Assembly: GCF_000214475.1 (NCBI RefSeq)
Contig: NZ_AFII01000002.1
Span: 496,001-560,000, forward strand
Direction of reading: 5' to 3'
Origin: Parvimonas sp. oral taxon 110 str. F0139
GTDB taxonomy: Bacteria; Bacillota; Clostridia; Tissierellales; Peptoniphilaceae
DNA length: 64,000 bases
Under the pieces are notes generated by a model. That model was not told the DNA's origin. It saw only the letters and a list, made by a program, of their open reading frames with translations, and searched no databases. Made by a program: the position numbers and the translations under genes. Shown here piece after piece: positions 9,086 through 18,500 of the stretch (its first letter is position 1; each line of letters opens with the position of its first letter).

Positions 9086-9162
9086 GTGGGTGTGGCCTAG
9101 CTGGTTAGGGCGTCAGATTGTGGCTCTGAAGGTCATGGGTTCGAATCCCATCATCCACCCCA
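9086..9162 (+). tRNA. tRNA-His (anticodon GTG)
   Basis: Cloverleaf with acceptor GTGGGTG/CATCCAC, D arm GGCCTAGCTGGTTAGGGC, anticodon loop TTGTGGC, T arm GGTTCGAATCC, discriminator C and encoded CCA. The G at 9085 is the usual extra G-1 of tRNA-His, pairing with C73. Confidence 0.97.
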
Positions 9163-9167
9163 TATAT

Positions 9168-9251
9168 GCAGGAATGGCGGAACTGGCAGACGCGCTAGAC
9201 TTAGGATCTAGTGTCATTGACGTGGGGGTTCAAGTCCTCTTTCCTGCACCA
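9168..9251 (+). tRNA. tRNA-Leu (anticodon TAG)
   Basis: Acceptor GCAGGAA/TTCCTGC, anticodon stem CTAGA/TCTAG with loop CTTAGGA, a long variable arm (GTGTCATTGACGT region), T loop GTTCAAGTC and encoded CCA. Five bases after tRNA-His, hence co-transcribed. Confidence 0.97.
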
Positions 9252-9273
9252 TGTTACTATTTGTAATAGTTTA

Positions 9274-9303
9274 AAAGTAGAGTTTTTGACTCTACTTTTT
9301 TTC
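9274..9303 (+). terminator. Terminator of the tRNA-His/tRNA-Leu unit
   Basis: AAAGTAGAG-TTTTTGA-CTCTACTTT stem followed by a T run. Confidence 0.9.
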
Positions 9304-9327
9304 TTTACAAAATAAAAAGGAGTTGTT

Positions 9328-10230
9328 ATGAAAAAAGTTATAAATATAGAAAAAACAGACTCTAATTTTGAAAACTATACCCTATTTGATATAGAAACAA
9401 CTGGTCTTAGTAGAACTAAAGATTTTATGTATATGTTTGGAATTTGTGAAAAAAAGGGAAAAGAATTAATTTATTCTCAATATTATATCGAAGATGAATC
9501 AGAAGAAAAAGAACTCATTTTAAAGGTAAAAGAGCTTTTAAATTCAAAAAAAGTAATCTCATATAATGGAGACAGGTTTGATTTTCCATTTATTAGAAAA
9601 AAGATGGAAAAGTACAATATTTCAAAAGTTGACTTTGAGAATATAGATATTTATAGACAATTCCAAAAACTAAATTTTTTTCTTGATGAACCTAGTCTAA
9701 AAGCTATAAATTTAGGAAAAAGACTTGGATTTGATGTTCATGACCATGTTAATCAACAAGAAATGCCTAAAATTTATAAAATGTATCAAGAGCTTAAGGA
9801 TAAGGAAATGCTTTCAAAACTTATTTATCACAATTATATTGATTTGCAAGTTTTAAGCTATATTTATGAATACAAGGAAAGCATCTTAAATAAAATTTTG
9901 ACTATAAATAATAAAAAATTTAAAGGAATTTTAAAGAATATTTATCTTCAAAAAAATTATCTTATTGCTAGACTTTCAAATATAGAAAAAGCAGAAATAA
10001 ATTTTCATCAAAATAATTACAGTATTACAAGCAATAAAGATGAAATCAAAATAGCTTTAGAATTAGAAGAAGGTCTAATTGAAAACAATATAAAAGCCAA
10101 AGTTTTTAAATCAAAATATGAAAATAAGATATTTAAAGAATCTCAGAATTTAACCGAAAACTTTATTCTGATAATAAAAAATAATAAAATAATTAAAGAA
10201 AATTTACTCCTTTTACTGAATTTAATTTAA
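9328..10230 (+). CDS. Ribonuclease-H-like exonuclease domain protein (YprB type)
   Basis: A 300-residue protein with the DEDD 3'-5' exonuclease core of YprB-like proteins: motif I LFDIETTGLSR (about 19-29), motif II SYNGDRFDFPFIRKK (about 87-101), and a C-terminal motif HNYIDLQVLSYI (about 171-182) supplying the later acidic ligand. The last 100 residues are the less conserved YprB tail. It probably acts on RNA or DNA in the cytoplasm; its biological substrate is not established. AAAAGGAG ribosome site and ATG at 9328, directly after the tRNA terminator. Confidence 0.8.
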   Translation: MKKVINIEKTDSNFENYTLFDIETTGLSRTKDFMYMFGICEKKGKELIYSQYYIEDESEEKELILKVKELLNSKKVISYNGDRFDFPFIRKKMEKYNISKVDFENIDIYRQFQKLNFFLDEPSLKAINLGKRLGFDVHDHVNQQEMPKIYKMYQELKDKEMLSKLIYHNYIDLQVLSYIYEYKESILNKILTINNKKFKGILKNIYLQKNYLIARLSNIEKAEINFHQNNYSITSNKDEIKIALELEEGLIENNIKAKVFKSKYENKIFKESQNLTENFILIIKNNKIIKENLLLLLNLI

Positions 10231-10332
10231 TCTCGGTAAATTGATAAAAAATCCTTTAATTTTTTCATCTTTTAGTGTATAATAATATTGGAGGGTTATT
10301 ATGTAGTTGTTGGTGAAATTTAGGAGTTTGCT

Positions 10333-10812
10333 ATGGACGTTGGTGACAAAATATTTTATCCTATGCATGGTGCAGGATTGATTAAAAGTATAGAAAACAA
10401 GTACTTAGGTGACGATTGCGAACGATTTTATGTGATTGAACTTCCAATGGAGCAAAATTTGCATATATTTATTAAAGAAGTAGATATTGATAAGTTTGAG
10501 TTTAGACAACTTGTCAATGAAGATACCCTTGATAAAGTTTACAATTATCTTAATGATGTCGATTGCCCTATGCCTAATAATTGGGTACAAAGATACAAAG
10601 AAAATACACAAAGACTTAAGTCTTCAGATATTTTTAAGATAGCTTATGTCTTTAAAGGCTTAGCTATTAGAAATGAGAAAGGAAAACTTTCTTTAAAGGA
10701 ACTGTTTATGTTAAACCTTGCAAGACGAATTTTAATTTCTGAATTTGTTATGGTCAGTGGTTTTCCAAAAAACAAAATCAACAAAATAATAGATTATTCT
10801 ATGGAACACTAG
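10333..10812 (+). CDS. CarD-family RNA polymerase-interacting regulator
   Basis: 159 residues. The N-terminal Tudor-like RNA polymerase interaction domain (MDVGDKIFYPMHGAGLIKS ... FYVIELPMEQNLHIFIKE, about 1-60) is followed by an all-helical domain that in CarD/CdnL proteins contacts promoter DNA and stabilises the open complex. Length is typical. An extended -10 (TGTATAAT near 10275) precedes it. It is ten bases upstream of a PIN-TRAM protein gene, a neighbour pair common in Firmicutes. Confidence 0.9.
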   Translation: MDVGDKIFYPMHGAGLIKSIENKYLGDDCERFYVIELPMEQNLHIFIKEVDIDKFEFRQLVNEDTLDKVYNYLNDVDCPMPNNWVQRYKENTQRLKSSDIFKIAYVFKGLAIRNEKGKLSLKELFMLNLARRILISEFVMVSGFPKNKINKIIDYSMEH

Positions 10813-10821
10813 GAGGAAGAT

Positions 10822-11892
10822 ATGCTTAAACTTTTAAGGTACTTGACCCTTATTTTTGGTGGGCTTATAGGAATTTTATTAGCTTACGCTTTTGGTCAGG
10901 TAACAGAATTAGAATTAAATAAATCTGTTTTAGTTTCAATTTATTCTGTTTTTGCAATTATTTTTGGTATTATTTTTTATTTATTATTCCCGATAATTTT
11001 TAAGAAACTTACAGATAATTTTGATGATATGATTAAAAAAGTTCAAAAAACTCCAACTTCAGATATTGTTTCGGCAATTGTTGGACTTATAATTGGATTA
11101 GTTATAGCTTTTTTAATTTCTTTACCAATTTCTAATATTAAATTTCCAGTAATTGGAAATTTACTAAGTGCAACAATTACTATATTTATATATATCGCAC
11201 TTGGATTTATTGGAATTAAAATTGCAGTAGATAAAAAAGAAGAAATATTGAAATTTAAACTTTTTTCAAGAGAAAAAAATGTTAAAAAAGGACACTCCTG
11301 TCCTAAAATTTTAGATACTTCTGTTATAATTGACGGAAGAATTTACGATATAATAAAAACTGGATTTTTAGAAGGTCCAATTATTATTGCTATGTTTATG
11401 GTTAAAGAATTGCAATATATTGCAGATTCTGAAGACCCAAATAGAAGACAAAGAGGTAGACGAGGACTTGATATTTTAGATTTACTACAAAATGAAAAAA
11501 ATATTGAAATAAAAATTGTAGATAAAGATTACAAGAATATCAAAGAAGTTGACCATAAACTTTTAAAATTGACAGAAGATTATCACGGAAAACTTATTAC
11601 AAATGATTACAATTTAAATAAGGTTGCGTCTCTTCAAAAAATTTCGATACTTAATATAAATGAACTTGCACTAGCAGTTAAGCCTGTCGTAATTCAAGGA
11701 GAAAAACTTATTGTTGAAGTCATCAATCGTGGTAAGGAACCTGAACAAGGTCTTGGTTATCTTTCTGACGGAACTATGATTGTAGTTGAAGATGGGAAAG
11801 ATTATATTGGGCAGACAATAGAAACAACTGTAACGAGTATATTGCAAACTCCCGCAGGTAAAATGATTTTTACTAGAAAGAATTTAAAGTAG
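10822..11892 (+). CDS. Membrane-anchored PIN/TRAM-domain protein (YacL family)
   Basis: 356 residues. Four hydrophobic segments occupy about residues 1-135, then a PIN nuclease-like domain (ILDTSVIIDGRIYDI with catalytic-type Asp residues, KELQYIADSEDPNRRQRGRRG, LITNDYNLNKVA), then a C-terminal TRAM RNA-binding domain (GEKLIVEVINRGKEPEQGLGY, VVVEDG-like IVVEDGKDYIG). The acidic PIN residues are present, so ribonuclease activity is plausible though unproven for the family. Good GGAGGAAG ribosome site, ten bases after carD. Confidence 0.9.
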   Translation: MLKLLRYLTLIFGGLIGILLAYAFGQVTELELNKSVLVSIYSVFAIIFGIIFYLLFPIIFKKLTDNFDDMIKKVQKTPTSDIVSAIVGLIIGLVIAFLISLPISNIKFPVIGNLLSATITIFIYIALGFIGIKIAVDKKEEILKFKLFSREKNVKKGHSCPKILDTSVIIDGRIYDIIKTGFLEGPIIIAMFMVKELQYIADSEDPNRRQRGRRGLDILDLLQNEKNIEIKIVDKDYKNIKEVDHKLLKLTEDYHGKLITNDYNLNKVASLQKISILNINELALAVKPVVIQGEKLIVEVINRGKEPEQGLGYLSDGTMIVVEDGKDYIGQTIETTVTSILQTPAGKMIFTRKNLK

Positions 11893-11922
11893 ATATATTA
11901 TGTAATTAAAAGTGAGGATTTT

Positions 11923-12354
11923 ATGAACGAGAGAATTTATAAGTCAACTTATTTTCAAGTTGTAAAGGAATTAGTAATATTAGTTGCAGCCTGTGCATTT
12001 TTAGCATTTATTCTACGATTTTTTGTACAACTTTATGTTAATGTAATTATCGTATCAATTGTGGCTATTTCATCATTAGTTATGACTCTTGGAGACAGAA
12101 AGTTATATGTTAAAGTTACTGATGAAACACTCACAATAGTGAAAGGCAAAAAAATTGATGAATATGTAATAGATGAATGTGCTATTAAAGCTAGAGTTAA
12201 GAATGATATTTTTACTTTATATGTTATCGATTCAAATGATAACACTAAAAGTTATGATTTATCATTATTAGGTTACAATCAGTTCCAAAAACTTATTGAA
12301 GATCTTAGTATAGTTGGAGATAAAGCAGAATCAATTACGCTTAAAGCGGAATAA
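11923..12354 (+). CDS. Unknown small membrane protein
   Basis: 143 residues with two hydrophobic segments (about 15-33 and 36-55) followed by a soluble beta-rich part (YVKVTDETLTIVKGKKIDEYVIDE). The shape resembles bacterial PH-like (bPH2/YdbT-style) membrane proteins, but no diagnostic motif was recognised. It lies 30 bases after the PIN-TRAM gene and 17 before the next gene, so probably the same operon. Confidence 0.6.
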   Translation: MNERIYKSTYFQVVKELVILVAACAFLAFILRFFVQLYVNVIIVSIVAISSLVMTLGDRKLYVKVTDETLTIVKGKKIDEYVIDECAIKARVKNDIFTLYVIDSNDNTKSYDLSLLGYNQFQKLIEDLSIVGDKAESITLKAE

Positions 12355-12371
12355 ATATATAGGAGGAAATT

Positions 12372-12824
12372 ATGAATAATTTTTCGCAAATGATTAAAAA
12401 TATGGGAATTATGGCTTATATCATTCCTGCTGTTTTTATTGTTTACATTGTTGGAATGATTATTTGGATGAAAAAAAGAAAACAAGGATATGATAAATGG
12501 CTTTCAGATCATCCTGATGCAGTTAAAATCTATTTAAATACTGGTTTTAATGCAATTACTTCAAAAACACTTTCTGGAAAAATTTTAAGTCCAAATGCTT
12601 ATCCAAAAATCGCATATGAAGGAACTAAGTCTGTAATTTATGCATTACCAGGAACTGTTGATGTAGAACTTACTTACAGCTATACAAGACCTGGAGTTCT
12701 ACATAAAAATGTAACTACAACTTGGGGACCTACAAAACTTTCACTAGAAGTTGAAAAAGGAAAAACTTATTCTTTAACTTTTGATAAAGATGAAGAAACT
12801 TTTAAATTCAGTGTTGAAAGATAA
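12372..12824 (+). CDS. Unknown single-pass membrane protein
   Basis: 150 residues: an N-terminal transmembrane segment (MGIMAYIIPAVFIVYIVGMIIWM, shown here by its position about 12-34), a basic stop-transfer KKRKQGYDKW, then a beta-rich domain with TYSYTRPGVLHKNVTTTWG and LEVEKGKTYSLTFDKDE. The latter looks like a small immunoglobulin-like or carbohydrate-binding sandwich, but no family could be named. AGGAGGAAATT ribosome site. Confidence 0.6.
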   Translation: MNNFSQMIKNMGIMAYIIPAVFIVYIVGMIIWMKKRKQGYDKWLSDHPDAVKIYLNTGFNAITSKTLSGKILSPNAYPKIAYEGTKSVIYALPGTVDVELTYSYTRPGVLHKNVTTTWGPTKLSLEVEKGKTYSLTFDKDEETFKFSVER

Positions 12825-12835
12825 TTAGAAAAAGT

Positions 12836-12863
12836 AAAACTTCGACATAATTGTCGAAGTTTT
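12836..12863. terminator. Bidirectional terminator between convergent operons
   Basis: Perfect 12-bp stem AAAACTTCGACA-TAAT-TGTCGAAGTTTT with T runs readable on both strands, between 12824 (plus) and 12866 (minus). Confidence 0.93.
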
Positions 12864-12865
12864 TT

Positions 12866-13120
12866 TTAACAAAATTTCATCCTATCTGGATTTATATCTT
12901 TCTCTTTTTCATAAAATTTTAAAATTTCGATACCATTTTCAAAAATCAATTTTTTAATTAATGCTTTATCTTCAATATCATAAAATAAAATACTTATTCC
13001 GCAACAGTGATCTTCAGTTTTTGGAGTTGGTGCTATTGTGCATTTTATTCCATTTTCTCTCATTAATTTATAAAGCTCCTGTCCACTTTTGGTATCTTTA
13101 AAGAATATATAATATAGCAT
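12866..13120 (-). CDS. DUF3343 protein of the double-cubane reductase operon
   Basis: 84 residues typical of DUF3343, a small family that accompanies 2-hydroxyacyl-CoA dehydratase-like and selenium/sulfur redox genes in anaerobes. Visible features are FKDTKSGQELYKLMRENG, PTPKTEDHCCGISILF with a vicinal Cys pair, and a C-terminal Cys. Its ATG overlaps the stop of the upstream reductase gene in TAATG, so it is translationally coupled. A role in handling electrons or thiols for that enzyme is inference from context. Confidence 0.8.
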   Translation of the reverse strand: MLYYIFFKDTKSGQELYKLMRENGIKCTIAPTPKTEDHCCGISILFYDIEDKALIKKLIFENGIEILKFYEKEKDINPDRMKFC

Positions 13121-14394
13121 TAGCTTAACATCTCTATAAATGCACCAATTCTTGTTTTTAATTGTTCACTGTCTGAGTCAGTATAGTCAGTTTCAATTCC
13201 TAGAACAGGAATTTTAGCTTCTTTCAATGCTTTTTCAACTATAGTTCCCTCTGTGTCATAAAGTGTACAGAACTTCAAGTTTACATCGATAACTCCATCA
13301 ATATTATACTCTTTAACTAATCTTATTATATCTTCAACTCTTTCAGTATTTGGAGTAAAGCATGCACAGTTTATATTTCCTAAGTATCTACGAGTTAGAT
13401 TTTCAACCATTTCATCCATTGTCTTTCCATTTTCATCTACTAGATGTTCAGAATACCTATTTCCAGTACACATTTCTTCACAGACAATCATTCCCCCAAT
13501 ATTTTCAACGATTTGATGAATCTTCCAGTTTGGAATTGAAAGAGGAGTACCTGTAAGTAAAATTCTCTTTGTACCTTTTTTGAATACACTAACATTATTC
13601 TTTGCTCTCTCTTCAAGTTCATCACAAAGTCTATTTACCTGTGCAGTAAATCTTTCAGGGTCATCATAAAATGCTATTTGTGTAATAAGTAGTACATCTC
13701 TTCCTGAAATTGGTACATTTTCAAGTTTTCTAAAACTATTTAATCTTTGTAAAGCTCTTCTCTTATTATTTAAAGTTACAATGGCTTTTCTTAGGCTTTC
13801 TTCTGTAATTTTATTTCCTGTCAATTTTTCCAATTCAACCATATAATCTTTTATTTCTTCTTTCCACTTAACAAAGTCTTTTTCTCTCTTCATTTGTGGA
13901 ATATCCATTATATACATTGGAGCATCTTTTGCTAAAATTTCCCAAGCTTTTTTCTTTCCATCACAAGTTGTTTCTCCAACGAAAAGGTCAGCAATTCTAA
14001 AGAAAGGACAAGTTCTATCAAATCTTGCACCTAAAGACGCCTTAATCAATGGACAAGTTGAAGTTGGAAGTACCTTTTCTCCACCCGGAACCCAAAATTG
14101 AGATCCACTACATAAACCTGTCGCGATAGCTCCAGCCGCAACCACCACTTCATCTGGAACGTGGATACAGAAAGATCCTACAACTTTTCCGCCCTTCTTT
14201 TGAAATTCAATAAGTTCTGCAGGTCTAATCCCATGAATTTCTGCAACAACCATATTAAAATAATCCATACTCTCTGGTCTGTTCTCTTGACTTAAAAAAA
14301 CATCCCCAAATGCGACAGGTAACACTTCGCATAAAATATCATGAGTATTTACGTCCATATCTAATTCTTCCCACATTTTTCTGTAATCAGCCAT
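13120..14394 (-). CDS. Double-cubane-cluster anaerobic reductase, YjiM / 2-hydroxyacyl-CoA dehydratase superfamily
   Basis: 424 residues, close to E. coli YjiM in motif order: GKVVGSFCIHVPDEVVVAAG, GLCSGS, a CPLIKASLGARFDRTCPFF cysteine pair, ADLFVGETTCDGKKK, ILLTGTPLS, EEMCTGNRY, NCACFTPN, KFCTLYDTEG and the end VLGIETDYTDSDSEQLKTR. The many conserved Cys are the ligands of the iron-sulfur (double-cubane) cluster known for this family, which reduces small molecules at very low potential when driven by an ATP-dependent reductase partner. No such activator ATPase gene is next to it or anywhere in the window. It is preceded by a diverged relative and followed by DUF3343. Confidence 0.88.
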   Translation of the reverse strand: MADYRKMWEELDMDVNTHDILCEVLPVAFGDVFLSQENRPESMDYFNMVVAEIHGIRPAELIEFQKKGGKVVGSFCIHVPDEVVVAAGAIATGLCSGSQFWVPGGEKVLPTSTCPLIKASLGARFDRTCPFFRIADLFVGETTCDGKKKAWEILAKDAPMYIMDIPQMKREKDFVKWKEEIKDYMVELEKLTGNKITEESLRKAIVTLNNKRRALQRLNSFRKLENVPISGRDVLLITQIAFYDDPERFTAQVNRLCDELEERAKNNVSVFKKGTKRILLTGTPLSIPNWKIHQIVENIGGMIVCEEMCTGNRYSEHLVDENGKTMDEMVENLTRRYLGNINCACFTPNTERVEDIIRLVKEYNIDGVIDVNLKFCTLYDTEGTIVEKALKEAKIPVLGIETDYTDSDSEQLKTRIGAFIEMLS

Positions 14395-14417
14395 TTCTTG
14401 CCTCCTAAAATAAATTT

Positions 14418-15263
14418 TTATTTATTATCATAGGGACAATCTTGAAATAATATATCTAATTTATCTGTTTTTTTAGAATTATACTTTTCTTTTAAAAACT
14501 CATAACCACTATTTTTATAAGTTTTAAAAACTTCTCCAAGACAAAAATTTTCTATGATTTGATAGTCCTTATATTTTTTAGCAATGTCATCCAAAATCTG
14601 AATTGCTCTTGGAACATATAGTTTCTGTCTTTTTTTATTAACATCTTTAAAATTAGACAACACTCTATCAATCATATTATTTTTTTCTTCCAAAGAAAAA
14701 ATAAATTGAGTATAAAATTCTACTTCGTATAAAAATCTAGAGTCAATATCGGTTTTTGAAAGTTTTTCCAATTTTGAAGAAATATTTTTAGATAACTCAA
14801 CGGCTTTTAAGAAATTTGTTTCAGAAAAATCTCTTTTATAAACGTCCTCCACTCTATTTTTTAAATTATTTATATTACCATCATAGAAAAAAATCTTGTC
14901 CTTTAAATTTTCTTTTAATATTTTTAAAAGTAAAGGACAGGAATTATCTACAACAACCAATTTTGCATTATAAAGTAAAGGGCATTTTTTTGTCATAGCA
15001 TAAGTCAAAGTTGAATCAATTATGCTACACAAATCTTTTTCATTTGAATATTCCAATATGTATTTATCTACTCCGTCCAAAGGTAAGGGCACTAGGTCAA
15101 AACCATAAAATATCTCTTTTGGAACAGTTCTTCCCAAGTAACCTATTATGTATATTTCATTCTCCAAACCCATTATTGTTTCTACAAAAGCATTTCGCCT
15201 AAGTTCTAAAATTTCTTCTCTCAAATCTTCCATAATTTTTTCTATCCAGTCATATCTCCTCAA
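14418..15263 (-). CDS. Diverged 2-hydroxyacyl-CoA dehydratase-like partner subunit
   Basis: 281 residues with a weak match to the HgdB/FldB fold: GYLGRTVPKEIFYGFDLVPLPLDG (substrate-cap start), LCSIIDSTLTYAMTKKCPLLYN (echo of the cluster-binding Cys region), VVVDNSCPLLLKIL, and a C-terminal CLGEVFKTYK and FQDCPYDNK. It is shorter than the usual 380-420 residues and lacks several motifs. It sits 23 bases upstream of the YjiM-like gene. The start is uncertain: the frame begins at TTG 15263 inside the GAGGAG, while an ATG five bases downstream is out of frame and soon stops. It may be a scaffold or second subunit. Confidence 0.65.
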   Translation of the reverse strand: MRRYDWIEKIMEDLREEILELRRNAFVETIMGLENEIYIIGYLGRTVPKEIFYGFDLVPLPLDGVDKYILEYSNEKDLCSIIDSTLTYAMTKKCPLLYNAKLVVVDNSCPLLLKILKENLKDKIFFYDGNINNLKNRVEDVYKRDFSETNFLKAVELSKNISSKLEKLSKTDIDSRFLYEVEFYTQFIFSLEEKNNMIDRVLSNFKDVNKKRQKLYVPRAIQILDDIAKKYKDYQIIENFCLGEVFKTYKNSGYEFLKEKYNSKKTDKLDILFQDCPYDNK

Positions 15264-15419
15264 ATTTTCTTTATTTAATCCTTTAGATATTATTCAAGAA
15301 ATTCTATGATAAAATTACTTTTTATACTGTATCTGACTATTTAATTACTCACCTCCAACTGTAATAAAATTTTTTATTATCATTTAGTCAAATACACTAA
15401 CTCATAATGTCATATTTGT

Positions 15420-15448
15420 ATTATATCACATATATTTTGTATAGTAAA
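15420..15448 (-). promoter_or_regulatory. Promoter of the double-cubane reductase operon
   Basis: Minus strand TTTACT (15443-15448), 17-bp spacer, TATAAT (15420-15425). It implies a leader of about 150 bases that includes a strong GGAGGTGAG followed by only a three-codon frame. No riboswitch was recognised in 15264-15525. Confidence 0.6.
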
Positions 15449-15525
15449 ATTAGAAATTTTAATTGAAACTCTTTATTCATAATAAAATTTTATAGTAGAA
15501 TATCGATTTATCAATTAAAAACTTA

Positions 15526-15555
15526 AAAAACTCCAATTATATTATCGGAGTTTTT
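15526..15555 (-). terminator. Terminator of the large surface-protein gene
   Basis: AAAACTCC ... GGAGTTTTT stem 18 bases downstream of the stop at 15573, with A/T runs usable on either strand. Confidence 0.8.
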
Positions 15556-15572
15556 AATAAGATTATTTTTTA

Positions 15573-18500
15573 CTATTTAACTAATACACCATTTGAATCA
15601 AATGTATAATTTACATTATTGATTTTTAGTGTTTTTCCTTGAGCAATTAGACCGCCTTTTTCAGCATAATACCATTTGTCTCCTATTATGAACCACTCGC
15701 TATCTGCTATACGTCCGCTTGCATTTGCATAGTACCAATTTCCATTTACTAATACCCATTCATTTTGTGAAATTCTTCCACTTGTATTTGCATAGTACCA
15801 TTCTCCATTAACGATTATCCATTCGTTTTTAGACATTGTTCCATTTGCTTCAATATAGTACCATTTTCCATTTTCTTCAAACCATTTATTTGATAGCATT
15901 TTACCGTCTTTGTCAAATCTATACCATTCATTGTCTATAAATTTCCAGCTGTCTTTTACTACTAACTTCCCGTCAGATGATTGATATGTCCATGTTCCAT
16001 CATCATTTTTAACCCATTTATAAACTTCTGTTTGTTCTGGATTATTAGACTTATATTCAACACCATATTTAGAGAAGTGAGTCGTATTAAATGTTACAAA
16101 ATTTTCATCTTGTGTAAATTTAATCTCTTCATTTTCATTATTATCATTCAAATAAAATACCTTAAGAGCTTCTCTACCATTTTCTTTTGGAATTTTAACC
16201 ATATATTGGTCCATTGGCAATTGAACTTTTTCTTTTGTAACTGAATCTACAAAGTAAATATCGAATACAGAAACATCTTTTGACTTAATTATCCATAATC
16301 TATTAACAACAATTTCTTTTCCAGTTAAATTTTTACCTGTTACAGAAATCTTAGTTTCTGAATCAGTAAGAGTTTTTACTTCATCTGGATTTATTTTGCT
16401 CTTATAGATAAAAGTTACTTCTTTAATATCTCTAACTTTTTCTTCATGGATATTTCCTATTTCTTTTTCTTCAACACTTCCATCAGCTCTTACTATCTTA
16501 TATTTTACAGCTTCAAAATCCGTATTATTTTCTATAGGTCTTATATTAAAAGATCTAAGTTTAGACCATTTATAACCTTTAACAGTTATTTCTTTAGAAA
16601 CTACTTTACCATTTTCTGTTTGATGTTTTACTTTTACTTCAGATATTTCATCTGCTGTCATATTTTCCTTTTTCCCAACTTTATCATTTACAACAGTTGC
16701 TTTTACAAAAACTTCTTCATCAAAATTTTCACCATCAACAGCAACTAAATATTTAAAAGTAACATCTCCATTTGGATTTGTTGGGATTGTAACATTTCTT
16801 GGACAAATAAGTTCAAACATTTGAGTATTTCCATTTCCGTAAATTCCAGTCCCATCAGCACTTACCATTATGAAATTATCCATACTATCAGATGTTCCCT
16901 CATTTTGTAGTGGGTACCATTCTATTCCATTTTCATCTACAATTTTTATCTTCGTTAAAGATTTATTAAAATTTGCACCAAACATGGTAACCCAAGTTTT
17001 CTTACTTTCTTGACCAACTGGAGTATAAGTATGAGTTACATCAGGTTGTTCAGTACCTCCACCTGATGTTCCATAGGACTGAATTGACATAAAGCTCAAA
17101 ATTGGCTTGTCTGTTATTTTATCTGTAGGTAAAACTGTTGAAACTAATCTTTTTGCTCTATTTTGTAATATATTTACTCCAATTGCAGAAGAATATGTTT
17201 TTCCACCATCTAAAGATACCATAACTGAATAAGTTTCTGCTTTTAAGCTTTTATTTGCCGGTAATTTAAAAGATATAATTTGTTGATTGTTATTTATAAC
17301 TTCAACTTTTACATCCGCTGATTCTGTTATTTCAGAATTAGAAGTTTTATCTTTATTATTCTTTAAGATTTTAACCTTAAGAGCTTCTTTTAAGTTTTCT
17401 CCAAGTATCTTAACTTTTGCATTTCCACCTACTTTTGTTAAAATTTCTCCTTCAACAAAATTAGCTTCATTTACTGTTGGTAATGCATCATTAATAAATC
17501 TTTCAAAGGCTCTGTTTTCTCTGTCTTTTCCGTCTTTGATTATTCTATCTGCAAAGTTAATCTTTGCTCCCATTTTAATTTCAATTGGATTTGCTAAAGT
17601 GATTACAATTCTATCTTCAACCACTTCAACCTTATCTTCCGGCTTTAACTTTTCAAAATTATCTGATACAGATTTTTTATAAGAAATTCCAGATTTTAGA
17701 CTTTCAATGTCCTTTACTGGAAAAATTTTTTCATCAAATTTTAAAGTGACTTTTGTTTTACTGTTATTAAGATAAACATTACTTGGAACTAAATCAACTA
17801 CTTCTCCACTTTCTTCGCCACCTACAGTAACAGTAACTTCTTTATCTTTTAATCTTATCTTATATACTTCTTCGTTATTAGATTTTGCTTTTGGGAAATT
17901 TAAAGTTGCACTTTGAACTTCGCTTGTTCCTGCAAAAGTATAATCTATATTAATTTTATTTTCAATGCCTTTTTCAATTTTGAAAATTTCAAGATTAAGT
18001 TTATCAGACTCTAAATTTTCACCTTTTACAGTAATAGTATTAGCTCCCCCCGCCTTAGGCATATTAGGAGTTTTAACTCTAAGTTCATTTACAAGCATTT
18101 TACTTTGCTCAGAAGCTTCAACTGTAATCTTAACTGTTGGATTTTCTTGAAATACAGTTTCAGATCCATTTGTATTAAACTTTATAGTATAAACTTGTTC
18201 CTTAGAAGTTTCATTCTTAGGAAAACTTAAAGTAATTGTCTTTCTAGCCTTATTTCCTTTAACTACTGCATTTTTTCCTAAATCAGTAGGAATATTATTT
18301 AATAATACTTGTACTTTAACATTTTCAGCAGAAATATGATTTTCATTAACTCTCTTAGTAATTAATTCTAAATTTATTTCTCCACCTTCCGTTGGCAAGT
18401 TTTGATTTTCAGGTGTTACTCTAATAATCGCATTTTCTTCATTATTTTGCTCAGATGGTGCAACTTTAATAGTAACTATTGGATTATCTTGAAATTCTGT

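Noticed and set aside
14418..15263. Intact second subunit of a 2-hydroxyacyl-CoA dehydratase
   Set aside because: It is too short and lacks most conserved motifs. It is described only as a diverged relative.
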